A DNA stretch of 64,000 nucleotides, taken from Gibbula magus (taxonomy: Eukaryota > Mollusca > Gastropoda > Trochida > Trochidae). Position 1 is the first letter of the stretch, and every line of letters begins with the position of its first letter. The stretch lies in NCBI GenBank assembly GCA_936450465.1, contig OW388304.1:41044914-41108913 (forward strand). Direction: 5' to 3'. Below are positions 22,001 through 30,627 of the stretch, piece after piece. The position numbers were made by a program, and so were the translations under genes. Below the pieces are notes generated by a model. That model had not been told where the DNA came from and did no database searches. It saw nothing but the letters and a program-made list of their open reading frames with translations.

Positions 22001-23072
22001 TAAGCATTTCTTTCATAGGCATTCTAAAATCTGATGCGATGAAGGACAAGTTCTATGGATAGTCAACTTCTTTGTTGCTTAGATACGACGTTTTGGTGCA
22101 GATACTAGCACCGTTATCAAGCAAGAAATCATCACTTGTCAGTTGGGAGAGAATTTGATACAAGTGACACTCGTTAAATATTTTTTGTTTAATCAAATAA
22201 TATTAGTCACTAATTGAAGATTTTGTTGTTTAATAGGGCTACAAAATTATTACACAATGTACATAATAACGTGGCATGACATCATAATGGTTAAAGGAGC
22301 AGTAGCACGTTTTTCGGTGAAATAAATCGATGAAATGTATTTGAAAAATAATGTCAGCAATAGTAAAAAAAAACCTTCTCTCTCAGGAATATTATGTTAA
22401 AAAAATAGTGTACATGATTCCGTAAAGCCATGGGAATCGTTTCTGTCAGTCGAAATAATAAAATGTGTTCACAATAAAATGGCCGCCATGCAAGTTTTGC
22501 TTTATACGCAACACCGTTATTACCACCACGGATAATTGGTTTGTGAAATGAGATGTTGTACCCTCTAAGAAAAATATAAATGACAAAAACTATCATTATA
22601 AAAGGGAAATTTGAAAATAAAATTCCCCACCAACGTGCTACTGCCCCTTTAAATTAGACGTCAAAATATCAGTGCTGCTGGGTAATGGTTAGTGACCTAC
22701 TTACAAGTGAGCGCCAGGTCAGTGATTGTATTGTGCAACTTAGCTTGATTTAATTAAGCAAGTAATAAATAAAATTCTAAACTTGGTCCGAAGTTGAATA
22801 CTATATTTATGAAACTCGTGAATGATAGTGGAATGTAACTTGCTTTCGCTCGTTAATTATGAACCGGTTCATTAATATGGTATTAAACGAAATATCGTGA
22901 AGTTTTCTTTATTTACAAGATAATGCCTAATTCTCATCTCTTATTCTTGTCAGATGACCTCAACGAGAAACTGCAGAAAAGAAGAGAAAGGAAAAGGAAA
23001 GAACGGGAGGAGAGAAATAATGGAAGGCCGGTACGCAGACGAGGTGGAAGGCGAAACAGGGGGAGAGATTAA
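12357..23072 (+). CDS. Pleiotrophin/midkine-like secreted growth factor, copy B
   Basis: Coding exons are 12357-12429, 12897-13043, 15261-15401 and 22954-23072, giving 159 residues. All junctions are phase 1 with donors GTAGAG, GTAAGT and GTACCG. Residues 1-20 are a signal peptide. Domain 1 has cysteines 30, 40, 60, 70 with CRYKKAEWTAC. Domain 2 has cysteines 77, 88, 110, 119 with GCKYIPEESFSECDLDTDLQ, close to the C-terminal domain of vertebrate PTN/MK (CKY, then ECDL). The tail (about 122-159) is almost all Lys, Arg, Glu and Gly and ends RRNRGRD. PTN/MK proteins are usually about 140-170 residues and bind heparan sulfate. A poly(A) signal lies at 23117-23122. The acceptor TTGCAG sits four bases before the ATG, so a 5' noncoding exon lies upstream. 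An extra phase-compatible exon at 21055-21192 is treated separately. Confidence 0.85.
13480..13760 (-). mobile_element. tRNA-derived SINE, family 1 (copy 2)
   Basis: Same body and tail as copy 1. The head has B box GGTTCGAATCC, but the 5' edge is decayed. It sits in intron 2 of growth-factor gene B. Confidence 0.85.
14150..14523. mobile_element. TTAA-MITE, diverged subfamily
   Basis: Ends are TTAAAGGGGCTGAAGTACG and CGTACTACAGTGCCTTTAA. The interior shares CTCCTCAATCAATAAA and AGAGTTCTAAAAC with 52290-52750. Confidence 0.75.
14911..15029. repeat. Inverted element of the AGGAACTCGATATCG family
   Basis: Begins AGGAACTCGGTATCGTAA and ends with the complement TACGATATCGAGTTCCT. TAAGTAAAA tracts lie inside. 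Related copies are at 19995, 21712 and 42340. Confidence 0.8.
15068..15196. mobile_element. Short MITE next to gene B exon 3
   Basis: Terminal inverted repeats TATACTGGA and TCCAGTATA, plus GTTAGGGA and TCCCTAAC inside. It ends 64 bases before the exon. Confidence 0.65.
15427..15925 (-). mobile_element. LINE 3' end copy 2, split by a MITE
   Basis: 15427-15548 and 15872-15925 together match the uninterrupted copy at 48695-48880. Shared strings are AAACATATTTTATTCAA, CTTCTCCCATGTATTTACAA, AATACAGA-ATGGTA and TTTGCAGAGAAAT-like sequence. The split is exactly at the MITE described next. Confidence 0.75.
15549..15871. mobile_element. Foldback MITE (ACAACTTCC family) with TSD
   Basis: Starts ACAACTTCCCAATGCAAGGC, ends GCGTTTGGAAGTTGT, and pairs along most of its length (AACTCTTGCCAGTCT with GACTGGCAAGAGTT). 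Direct repeats ATAATAC flank it (15542-15548 and 15872-15878). A 7-8 bp duplication fits the hAT superfamily. Other copies are at 19290, 26415 (partial) and 46975. Confidence 0.85.
16005..16105. repeat. (TG)n microsatellite
   Basis: CG and TATG units lead into about 70 bases of pure TG. The VCVCV frames across it are spurious. Confidence 0.95.
16302..16680. mobile_element. Hairpin element 4 with ACGTCA repeats
   Basis: The hairpin at 16302-16443 has arms ATTCGTGTCTATGTAATAC and its complement, with centre CCGAGCGAGAGCGAGGG. The adjacent tail has ACGTCATAG, AACGTCATAGC and TTACGTCACG (about 16538-16585). This pairing of hairpin and CRE-like motifs recurs at 26040 and 40012. Confidence 0.7.
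16895..16950. repeat. Short hairpin
   Basis: TATAGACCCTAC and GTAGGGTCTATA flank ACTATTAC and GATAGTAAT. Confidence 0.75.
17080..18465. mobile_element. Tandem-repeat element with seven 157-171 bp units and terminal hairpin
   Basis: GAGTTATGAG recurs at about 17386, 17545, 17703, 17860, 18031, 18202 and 18373. The first three spacings are 157-159 bp and the last three 171 bp. It starts with CATGATACCCCCGC. It ends with a GGACGGACGGAAGGACG tract and then a hairpin (TATACCCCCG and CGGGGGTATA, 18430-18461). The structure resembles bivalve 'pearl' or nonautonomous Helentron elements; that assignment is inference. Confidence 0.85.
18475..18575. repeat. Repeat inverted relative to 40970-41085
   Basis: Shares ACAACCATTCAAA, ATGATCGAAAAC and GACAATGGACCTTGGCTTG with the complement of the later copy. 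Confidence 0.75.
18940..19599. mobile_element. MITE with 19-bp TIRs and subterminal TCTATTCGAGAC repeats
   Basis: Perfect terminal inverted repeats CGTATTTCCTCCAATAGAC (18940-18958) and the complement (19581-19599). Both flanks inside the ends carry tandem TCTATTCGAGAC-CGGCG units (about 19003-19105 and 19508-19585). Subterminal repeats like these are usual transposase-binding sites. A foldback MITE is nested at 19290-19499. Confidence 0.8.
19290..19499. mobile_element. Foldback MITE nested in the previous element
   Basis: Same ACTTCC/AACGCAAGGCATAACTC family as 15549. Flanked by direct repeats CTTATCA (19283-19289 and 19500-19506). Confidence 0.85.
19995..20243. repeat. AGGAACTCGATATCG inverted element with internal copies
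   Basis: Starts AGGAACTCGATATCGTAAG and ends CGATATCGAGTTCCT. ACCTACGTTTTACCTACATT is repeated inside, and a small hairpin CCCCCTCTATAAC/GTTATAGAGGGGG lies at about 20050-20085. Confidence 0.8.
20256..20395. repeat. Near-perfect long hairpin 5
   Basis: Arms of about 60 bases with essentially complete pairing, from AGATAGAGGACGAGTAGCAG to its complement. The loop is GGGCGAGGCGTTAGCCGAGC. It lies directly left of the 1.3-kb inverted-repeat element. Confidence 0.9.
20399..21708. mobile_element. 1.3-kb element bounded by inverted repeats
   Basis: TTAGAGCACAGTCAAATGC at the left and GCATTTGACTGTGCTCTAA at the right are perfect 19-bp inverted repeats. Near the right end, GTACATCTATCGGGATATAA matches the arm of the hairpin outside the left end, so hairpin and element may be one unit. 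It contains the spliced mini-gene below. Confidence 0.6.
20774..21434 (+). CDS. Candidate three-exon mini-gene inside the inverted-repeat element
   Basis: Exons would be 20774-20825 (ATGGCTTCATCATGG, donor GTAACT), 21055-21192 (acceptor TTTCAG, donor GTAATT) and 21412-21434 (acceptor TTTTAG). All are phase 1 and give 70 residues ending SSSLI, with AATAAA at 21535-21540. The middle exon encodes a cysteine-rich stretch, YCSKGTRTVCRKEC. I do not recognise the protein. The middle exon could instead be an alternative exon of growth-factor gene B, because its phases fit there too and would give 205 residues. Without transcript data both readings are open, and chance is not excluded. Confidence 0.35.
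21712..21843. repeat. Tandem pair of 66-bp units
   Basis: AAGGGGTAGGGTTTTTTTAC through CGATATCGAGTTCCT occurs twice head to tail. It is the same sequence as the right half of 19995-20243. Confidence 0.9.
22030..22145 (-). mobile_element. Penelope-like tail fragment, copy 1
   Basis: The minus strand reads GATAACGGTGCTAGTATC, TGCACCAAAACGTCGTATC, then AAGAAGTTGACTATCCATAG. The same order is found on the plus strand at 62965-63060. A GGTGC/GCACC stem followed by GAAAC GTC resembles the degenerate hammerhead-like tails of Penelope-like elements. This assignment is inference. Confidence 0.45.
22291..22652. mobile_element. TTAA-MITE
   Basis: TTAAAGGAGCAGTAGCACG at the left and CGTGCTACTGCCCCTTTAA at the right, 362 bp. 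It lies in the last intron of growth-factor gene B. Confidence 0.9.
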
Positions 23073-23116
23073 TGTTTATTAACTTGAAAAACGCAATAAT
23101 GTGTCTTTCCAAATGA

Positions 23117-23122
23117 AATAAA
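23117..23122 (+). terminator. Poly(A) signal of growth-factor gene B
   Basis: AATAAA 45 bases after the stop codon. Confidence 0.75.
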
Positions 23123-23339
23123 AAGGTTGAACCTTAAGCCTCTTCTTCATTCAAGATTTAGACAGCAAAGTCAAAAGTTTGTAATTCGCAATGAAATCAT
23201 AATCAGATAGTGTTCTCTGATGAGCTACAGAGTTCTATTTTTTTTAACAAAACAACACCTGAAGTAGAACATGACCTTGTCTCATCCCTACGTGTATTAT
23301 CTGTGTATTGCTGTATAACAATATAAGTTAGAACATTCA

Positions 23340-23620
23340 GTGGAGGGTGACATCGTAATTTATCAGACCCGCGTTAGTGTTTATTCAACGAGCCGCATTG
23401 GAAGTCAAATGACAGAGATGTACGTTATTTTACATTTAAACGTAATAAGAAAGATTTTGAATGATAAATAGAATCTCCCTCATGTCTTGTGATATTAAAT
23501 ATATCAACGCTCGTTGATAAAAGTCAAACCTTGGATAGTTGTAACTTTTATCAGCTCGTTGATATATTTGTTATCAGAAGACACGAGGGTGAGATTCTCT
23601 ATGTATCAGGGGGAGAGAGA
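23340..23620. mobile_element. Hairpin element 6
   Basis: A hairpin at about 23470-23608 pairs AGAATCTC-CTC-TGTCTT with AAGACACGAGGGTGAGATTCT and ATATATCAACG with CGTTGATATAT. It is the same family as 26210-26375 and the half copy at 34046-34125. The left flank CCGCATTGGAAGT-AAATG is also shared with the 26130 copy. Confidence 0.8.
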
Positions 23621-23811
23621 ACTTTTAATTGACCTAAAGTGTTAAACGAGGGTTGCTAATTGTTGAACTGTTGTGCTGTTATTATGGCTTTATTAGTTTG
23701 TGGACACATTCTTCTCCAACATAATACAAAATTTAGCAATTTCTTGTTATTTTGGTAATTAAAAACTACTGATTTAGTAGCTTATTAGTATCACAATTCT
23801 AAACCTAAGAG

Positions 23812-24122
23812 GGGCGGGATAGCGCAGTGGTTAGCGCGTTCGGCTTCAGATCAAGAGGTGCGGGGTTCGAATCCCACGGGCAGGGCAACTTTGTCTGCAG
23901 TAGAGAACTGTTCTACATGCAGTCATGTTTGGGTGCAATGCTACACTGAATTTCAGTGTAGTACCACCCATGGTTCGCTAGTTCCAGCCGATGCTCGCAG
24001 GTTTCACCACAATGCATAGCCACATGGCGTTGCGGGCTTTCTCCCTGCCATAATACTAGCAGGCACGATATAAGTGAAATACTCTTGAAAGCGGCATTAA
24101 ACCCCAACTCACCTCACCTCAC
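23812..24122 (+). mobile_element. tRNA-derived SINE, family 1 (best copy)
   Basis: Head GGGATAGCGCAGTGGTTAGC, B box GGTTCGAATCC, conserved body, and tail GCGGCATTAAACCCCAACTC followed by ACCTC repeats. It is the most complete copy and useful as a reference for the family. Confidence 0.9.
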
Positions 24123-24341
24123 CTTAAACCTAAGTGACCTACTTACTCAACAATGTTAACCTATTTCATAATCCTTAAATCCAGGGATGGTTTGGCTTTG
24201 AGTATTACAGAAGAAAAAATATTATAAATATATAATCAAAAACTAACAAAAACAAATAATTGTTTATAAATTTAATTAAAATATAAACATAATAAATAAT
24301 ATAATATTGTAAAAGTTGTGAGTATGTACATGGATAATTGT

Positions 24342-27300
24342 TCAGTAATCGTCATCATCACTACTGTCGTCACCGCCTCGATTATTGCGTGTCGATTTCA
24401 TCCCAAATATCGTCTTCCGTGCAATGTCTTGGTCCTCTGGTACTTCGATGACACCTGGACACAAATTTGAAATTGTTAAACATTATTCTAACTTAAAAGG
24501 AGGGTTCTATCTGGGTATTTTTTGTGGAAACGAAATTTGAGACGATATTCCCGTTTACACATATATGCTATTAATACATGATTAAAACACAGTCAAATTG
24601 AAATATATTAATGACGTTAATGTGTTGATGACTTTATATTTCATAACTTGATAAAGATAAGACACATTTGTTGAAAAATAAAGACAATGGAAACTGAAGC
24701 CATTCATCGGCGCTGCAAATGGGGAAAACCTCGCGAAGGCCTAACACCATAGTGTTTTTCAGTTTTATTATATGATAAATGTTACTATGTGAATATTCAA
24801 TCATTGTATTATTTCCAAATTGTAAAATTAGGTTGTATATAGCTTTCATTTCACGTTATGCCAAGAATCCAAGATGGCAGATGTTGGCGATAAATCGATG
24901 ATAGAACTTTCCCTTTAAATTGACACATTGCTCAACAATCATGCATGTCTATAAAATCCATAACTAGTATATCCTACAAATCTGTTATAGGAGTAGAAAG
25001 TAAGGCCAGTCCAACAGCCTGAACCTTAGAAATACATGCGAACAAATGTAACATTATATTTGGGACTGCAAAGTCTGAAATTGTACAAATTCCTTGGGAC
25101 GAGACCCTTACGGGTTTCGAAAGCCATACCCTTAGAGTCAGGCATCAACCATGATTGTTGTAGTAACAGTTTAACGGATAACTGACTTCAATCATTTCAT
25201 AGTTTCCTACCTGATTTTCCCAGTCTGCTCTCAAGAACTTCTGTGATAAAGTTGTCACTGCTTCCCAGTTCCTCAAAACCAACCACCCTGAAATAAAACA
25301 AGGATTTTACTGCTGCTTCACAAGAATACAGTCAGATTTTGAAATGGGTTTTTTTTGCCCCTGAATCGAAGAAAAATGGAAAGAAATCAATATATTAGCA
25401 AGCCTTTTTCACAAATCACTTTCACAGCAAGTAGCCAATATTCAATGAATGGAAAAGTTTGACAAACAGTAAAGGGCGAATTGCCAATTGATATTACTCT
25501 ATAACTTGACAATCTTCAATCTGTTAACAATTCAAGTATTTTCTACACCAACAAAAATGAATAAATTACTGTAATGGATAAATAATTGCAGTGGCTACTT
25601 AAAAATCAAATTTCTCAATGAGATGTAAAACAATAGGTCAAAACATGAAATATTTGAAGTACCTGTCGACAACAATGCCCTTCTTGAAGCAGTAGACAGC
25701 CGGTAGCACTCTGATCTTTAGCTTCTCGACTAGAAACTTGGCAATGTCCACATTCAGCCTTGCAAACTTGCTCTCAAAGTATTTCTTGGCCAGTTTCTGA
25801 AAGACCAAAGCTGTCAATGAAACTATTTCGAAAGAACCAATGTTTAAGATTTAAGTCTTTTAAATGATGGCACAAACACATGTATACATGTCATGTTATC
25901 AAGGGTTGAGAGTAATATAACTTAGAAATATTTTATTATTTTGATATTAGAATAATATACTTTATCATCCAAAACTGTGTTCCACAGGAGATATCTTTTT
26001 GGCAGTAGATTTTGCACAATGCCCTGTCGCCGTCAGCTACATGACATCACAATGCTATTACATCATCGAGTAATGACGTCACAATGCTATGACGTCATAA
26101 ACATGATGACGTCACAATGCTATGACCTCACCGCATTGGAAGTAAAATGGCAGAGATGTGCTCAGAGATGTACACTATTTTCACTTAAACGTAATAAGAA
26201 TGATTTTGGATGATAAATAGAATCTCACCCTCGTGTCTTCTGATATCAAATATATCAACACTCGTTGATAAAAGTGAAAATATCCTCGGCAAGCCTCGGA
26301 TATTTGTAACTTTTATCAACTCGTGTTTATATATTTGATATCAGAAGACACTTGGGTGAGATTCTCTATATAATCCAACTTTGCATGCTGTTGTGCAGTG
26401 AAATAATTCGCGCCAGTTTCCATCAATGGTCAATTCAAGCCTTAATGCATTTTGCTAACTTTCCTGTGCAAGCGTAGTAGCAACTGCATCTGAACTTGGT
26501 ATGTGCTGCTACACCAGCACAGAAAAGGTAATGAAATACAGCAAGGCTTAGGTTAACAAGTGATGGAGACTGGCACGAGTTATGACTTGCAAGGGAAGAT
26601 GGCAGTTGTAGTGTGTATTGGAAGATAATCTTCACAAAACAGACTGAATTCTTACATAGAAATGTGCCCTTGACACAACTTAGAACATCTACAAAAGTAT
26701 CAATTATGATTAGATTTCCTCTTACCTCAAGATGCGTGTGCATAATGTCACACCTCCTGAAATCTGGGTGGTAGAAATGTACGATGCATTTGTCTGTTGT
26801 CGTAGTGTACTCCAGGAATTCTTTTTCATTTGACAACTCACTGAAATGGTAAAAAAATCCTTTCTTATATCATGATTGTAAGGTTTTCATTTTAAGGTGA
26901 GGTGAGGTGAGTTGGGGTTCACTTATATGATATCGCGGCTGCCAGTATTATGGCAGGGAGAAAGCCCGCAATGCCATGTGGCTATGCATTGCGGTGAAAC
27001 CTGCGAGCATCGGCTGGAACTAGCAAACCATGGGTGGTACTACGCTGAAATTCAGTGTAGCAATGCACCCAAACCCTACTGCGTGTAGAACAGTTCTCTA
27101 CTGCAGACAAAGTTGCCATGCCCCTGGCGGGAATCGAACCCCGGACCTCTTGATCTGAAGCCGAACGCTAACCACTGCGCTATCCCACCCCTTTTTCATT
27201 TTAAGATTTACAGAGTATGTAGATTACTGTATGTTAGTAGAACTGAATATATCTTTGTACCGAGAGTTTAAAGGCCAAAAATCTCAGAGGCCTTTTTTAA

Positions 27301-30233
27301 ATATTCATTCATGAGGCTAAAGCTTAATAGTCAGATTATTTATAAATTTTCACACAAATTTAGGATGCTGAATTTGGTTAAGACTCGAGACGAAATGGTC
27401 GTGTGGTAAGCTGTTGGTACAGTCAATGCTGGCGATAGTTGCCTCACTCTGAAGGTGTGGGTTCGAATCCTGCATGGGACTCGGCCCGAAAAAGTACAAG
27501 AATTTGTACTATTGAAGGTAGTGTTATCCCAAATATAACCATGTTATATTCGCACTTACTGTTGGGGGTCACATATGACATATATGAATATTTCATTGAT
27601 AAGTATTTATAGAAGAATAACATCCTTTTAAAGCTTATCGATTCAGAAGAACGTGTTATCCCAACACGGTTTGTAATAGAATCTCAATTCTATCTAATTA
27701 CAGTGAGATCTCGTTTAACCAGATCCATCTGCACTGTAGTATTTTATATCTTCTCAATGCACTTCTATGCAAATAATAATTAGCTAAACCACACAACCTG
27801 CTATCCGGACAATTTTCAACTGTAACTAAATTGTGCGGATAACGGTCTGACTGTATTTAGGGATGTCTCAGTCATGCTAAACTCACGAGTATGTTCCATG
27901 AGCCTTGTCCTTTAGACCAGAGTAGTCCTGTGCCTGTTTCTTCAGTGCTATCAACCTCGCCTCACGTATTTCTGCCGGAATATCCTCTTTCTCCAGTTCA
28001 TCCCATAGTTCCTGAAAATAACTTACTTTATTGACTAACAATGACTTGAGCATTAAAGTAAAATAAAAATTCATGTTGATTCATTAACCTGAGTATGATA
28101 TACAATGGAAACCCCATTATGGCAATCTTCACTAACCCTTGGTGTCTGTACGGACGGATTCATCACAGCCCAGTTCGCTAAGCTATATAAGGTACTACCA
28201 ATAATTTATTTGAGGATGAGAAACATTGTTAGACGTTGAAAGTCAAATAAGAACAATTACTCATGGATAAACAACTTCCTTATTCAGAGAGCATGACATT
28301 GCAACAGCTTTTTGTATCATTTTCATGTATGAAGTACTTGAAAAGAGAATCTGTAAGTGTAATACAGTAAAATATTGAAAATTCATGAGAGCAGGATGCA
28401 GTCTGATTAAAATCAACCTTTTTCCGAGGAATAAAATTTGCAAATTAATATATCTACCGGGATACGAACAGGTTCTGTAGATTCCTCGCCACAAGGTCTG
28501 AGAACACCCTGTATAGACGCATGTTCCGAACCAGTTTAGGGCAGCAAAAGCCCAGTCAAATAGCTGACCAATCACATCATAGTATTTAAACGGTCGCTGT
28601 TTTGAAAGCATTCGGAACAGACAAAAGGATAGCTGTTTGGAGTTATCTGCCCCTAGCTTCTCGCACCGAAAGCATTTGTTGGGCATCTTTTGATTGGCTA
28701 CCTGAATTGCGCTCGAACACGCGAGTCTACGGGCTGTTTTCAGATGGTTTGGCGTGGAACCTAGGACTGATATGAGTTTGTATCCCGTAGGGCTGTGTAT
28801 TGCCTCAATTTGTGTATTGCAATACATATTGCTGAACTGTAATGTATTGCAATACGTACCACAATATATTGCAAGATCCTCTGACATTGAGATATTTCTC
28901 TAAAAACTATTTAACAAGTGTCAATGATATTGCAACATGCTTAATGAACTCTACATTCAACTTGTATACTTCTTTTTGCAGTTTAAACATGACACATTTG
29001 ACAAAATGACTTTCAGATGTTTAAAGAGATCATTTGTAATACAGTTCAACACACATTCTAGCACTTCAAAATAATTTTCTTTAAAGCTCTTCGAGTGCAG
29101 TTTATGATGGAGCACAACACAATCTTGTTCATCATAAAATACGTTTTGTAATCAATATATTAATACCATGCTTGTAATAGTCGCAGTCTATTTCATCACT
29201 CTTGTGATAGTTTGAATTTGCTTTTTAATCTAGTTTATTATAGTAGCAATTACGTTTATAGTCTATTTCATCTTGTGATAGTTTTTTTAATTTAACTTGG
29301 TGCTTTTTCGATTATGTAACCAATAATTCATTGTTTAACGGAGTGACTATAACAATTACAATATTTTATTTGAGATTTTAACGAGAATCCCCCAACCCCA
29401 ATATTCAATAAATATTATTGATTTAATTTTGTGTTGTGTTGTGTTTTGTTTCATCATAAATAATACAAGTTAAGCCAGTAAATGTGCCTTTTACAAGATA
29501 AATGAATAAATTTGACCTAATATTTGTTGGTGCAAAATATTGCGATATGAAAATCGTATTGCAATACGTGTATTGCACAACTCTGTATTGCAATATATTG
29601 GTATTGCAATAATATTGCACAGCCTTAGTATCCCGGTAGATGCACTATTTTGCAATTTTTATTCCACGGCAAACCCTCGATTTTAATCAGACTGGAGCAG
29701 GATGCTTTAATACAAAAAAATATTACTAGGCTGTCAGATGGCTTAACATTGAACATACTATGGATTCATGAAAATTCATGTCCAAAATACATCACATTCA
29801 AGTTCAAAATTTGTATTTATACAACTACAGTATTCATAGACGAAAAATTCAAGAAGTTTCTAGAAATTTCAATTTTCACTTTCCACTTTCTTTCTAACAT
29901 TCTTACATTTCATCCAGATATCATAGAATGGGTATTATTCAACAAATGAACAATTGTGATTCAAACAAAGTTGAACTTCACAAGAAATGAGTAAGGGAAG
30001 ACTCGGTCAGACTAGAACATTTTAGTCACTTCAGTGACACTTCAGTGACTCGCACCGCAAAACCAATGATGGTGAATCACGCTATTTACACAGAAATAGG
30101 TTCGACTATAAACATTGTTCTTTAGTTTTTGATTTACTGTCAGAATTTTCTTCATATTTGCAAAACTCACCTCTTCAACAAGAGTAGAATCTTCGATAAT
30201 CGCTTGAGCTTTCTCTGCTGTTGTCGCCGCCAT
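24342..30233 (-). CDS. TXNDC9: Thioredoxin domain-containing protein 9
   Basis: Six coding exons on the minus strand: 30171-30233, 27887-28011, 26726-26840, 25663-25796, 25211-25287 and 24342-24454. Phases fit throughout and give 208 residues (human about 226). Residues 1-60 form the helical N-terminus (LVEEELWDELEKED, REARLIALKK). HGTYSELSNEKEF precedes the thioredoxin fold (about 65-170), with CIVHFYHPDFRRC, LAKKYFESKFARLNVD, the cis-proline site RVLPAV (P133) and VVGFEELG. Only the second cysteine of the CXXC site remains (C93), as is normal for this family. The C-terminus is acidic (DDSSDDDDY). The family modulates the CCT chaperonin and tubulin/actin folding. The start ATG lies in GAAATGGCGG. 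ATTAAA at about 24269-24274 could serve as the poly(A) signal. Confidence 0.93.
26040..26375. mobile_element. Hairpin element 7 with TGACGTCA repeats
   Basis: ATGACGTCACAATGCTATGA is repeated with variants from 26030 to 26130, including TATGACGTCATAA and GATGACGTCACAA. A hairpin follows (26215-26375), with GAATCTCACCCTCGTGTCTT against its complement and centre CCTCGGCAAGCCTCGG. It lies in a TXNDC9 intron. Confidence 0.8.
26415..26605. repeat. Partial foldback MITE (ACAACTTCC family relative)
   Basis: Ends with ATGGAGACTGGCACGAGTTATGACTTGCA-like sequence and contains AAATACAGCAAGGCTTA. The left half is diverged. A similarly diverged piece lies at 16140-16290. Confidence 0.5.
26895..27190 (-). 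mobile_element. tRNA-derived SINE, family 1 (copy 4)
   Basis: Tail AGGTGAGGTGAGTTGGGGTT at the left, conserved body, and head with GATTCGAACCCC-like B-box complement and AACCACTGCGCTATCCC at the right. Intronic in TXNDC9. Confidence 0.9.
27384..27560 (+). mobile_element. tRNA-like SINE, third family (copy 1)
   Basis: A-box-like TGGTCGTGTGGTAAGCTG, B box GGTTCGAATCC at about 27461, then CAAGAATTTGTACTATTGAA and GGTAGTGTTATCC. A split antisense copy lies at 30628-30690 plus 31506-31595. Confidence 0.7.
28399..29694. mobile_element. Outer MITE with 10-bp TSD, split by a hAT element
   Basis: TIRs CAGTCTGATTAAAATC at 28399 and the complement ending at 29694. Pairing continues through GGAATAAAA and TCTACCGGGATAC. 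Direct repeats GAGCAGGATG flank it (28389-28398, 29695-29704). A 9-10 bp duplication fits Mutator-like elements. Without the nested insert it is about 450 bp. A 208-residue antisense frame here is spurious. Confidence 0.85.
28788..29627. mobile_element. hAT-like nonautonomous element, nested
   Basis: Ends TAGGGCTGTGTATTGC and GCAATAATATTGCACAGCCTTA-like complement. Perfect 8-bp duplications GTATCCCG lie at 28780-28787 and 29628-29635. Subterminal TATTGCAATAC repeats occur near both ends. The TSD length and TIR sequence are typical of hAT elements. It carries no transposase frame. Confidence 0.9.
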
Positions 30234-30627
30234 TTCTAAACATACATGTGCATTTACATTTCCGGGGACGTAACTCTCATTTATCAACACGCACCTGTTG
30301 TTGGTTGGCAAGGCAACCGTCCAAACACAGACGTGTATTTGCATGTAAAATTTAATGAATCGGGTTAATTCAGGATTCTTATGTGATTTTACATTAAGAT
30401 TGAGAACTATTGATCTTTTTTAGCTTAAATAAAATCAGATTCTAATCGTGTTTTATAAATTATACTTAATTTTGTACAGTAACAGAATTAAAGTAATAAT
30501 TATTAAAGTGTGTCATGTTGGTCATATTGGCAAGGAAATATCTTATTTAACAATTAGCCTCCATTTACATTTGCAAGATTTATAATATTTTAATGTTGCA
30601 TAAACCTTATAACATGTGATATTTAGG

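Noticed and set aside
28261..28887. 208-residue minus-strand frame
   Set aside because: Lies across the junction of two nested MITEs in a TXNDC9 intron and carries no domain.
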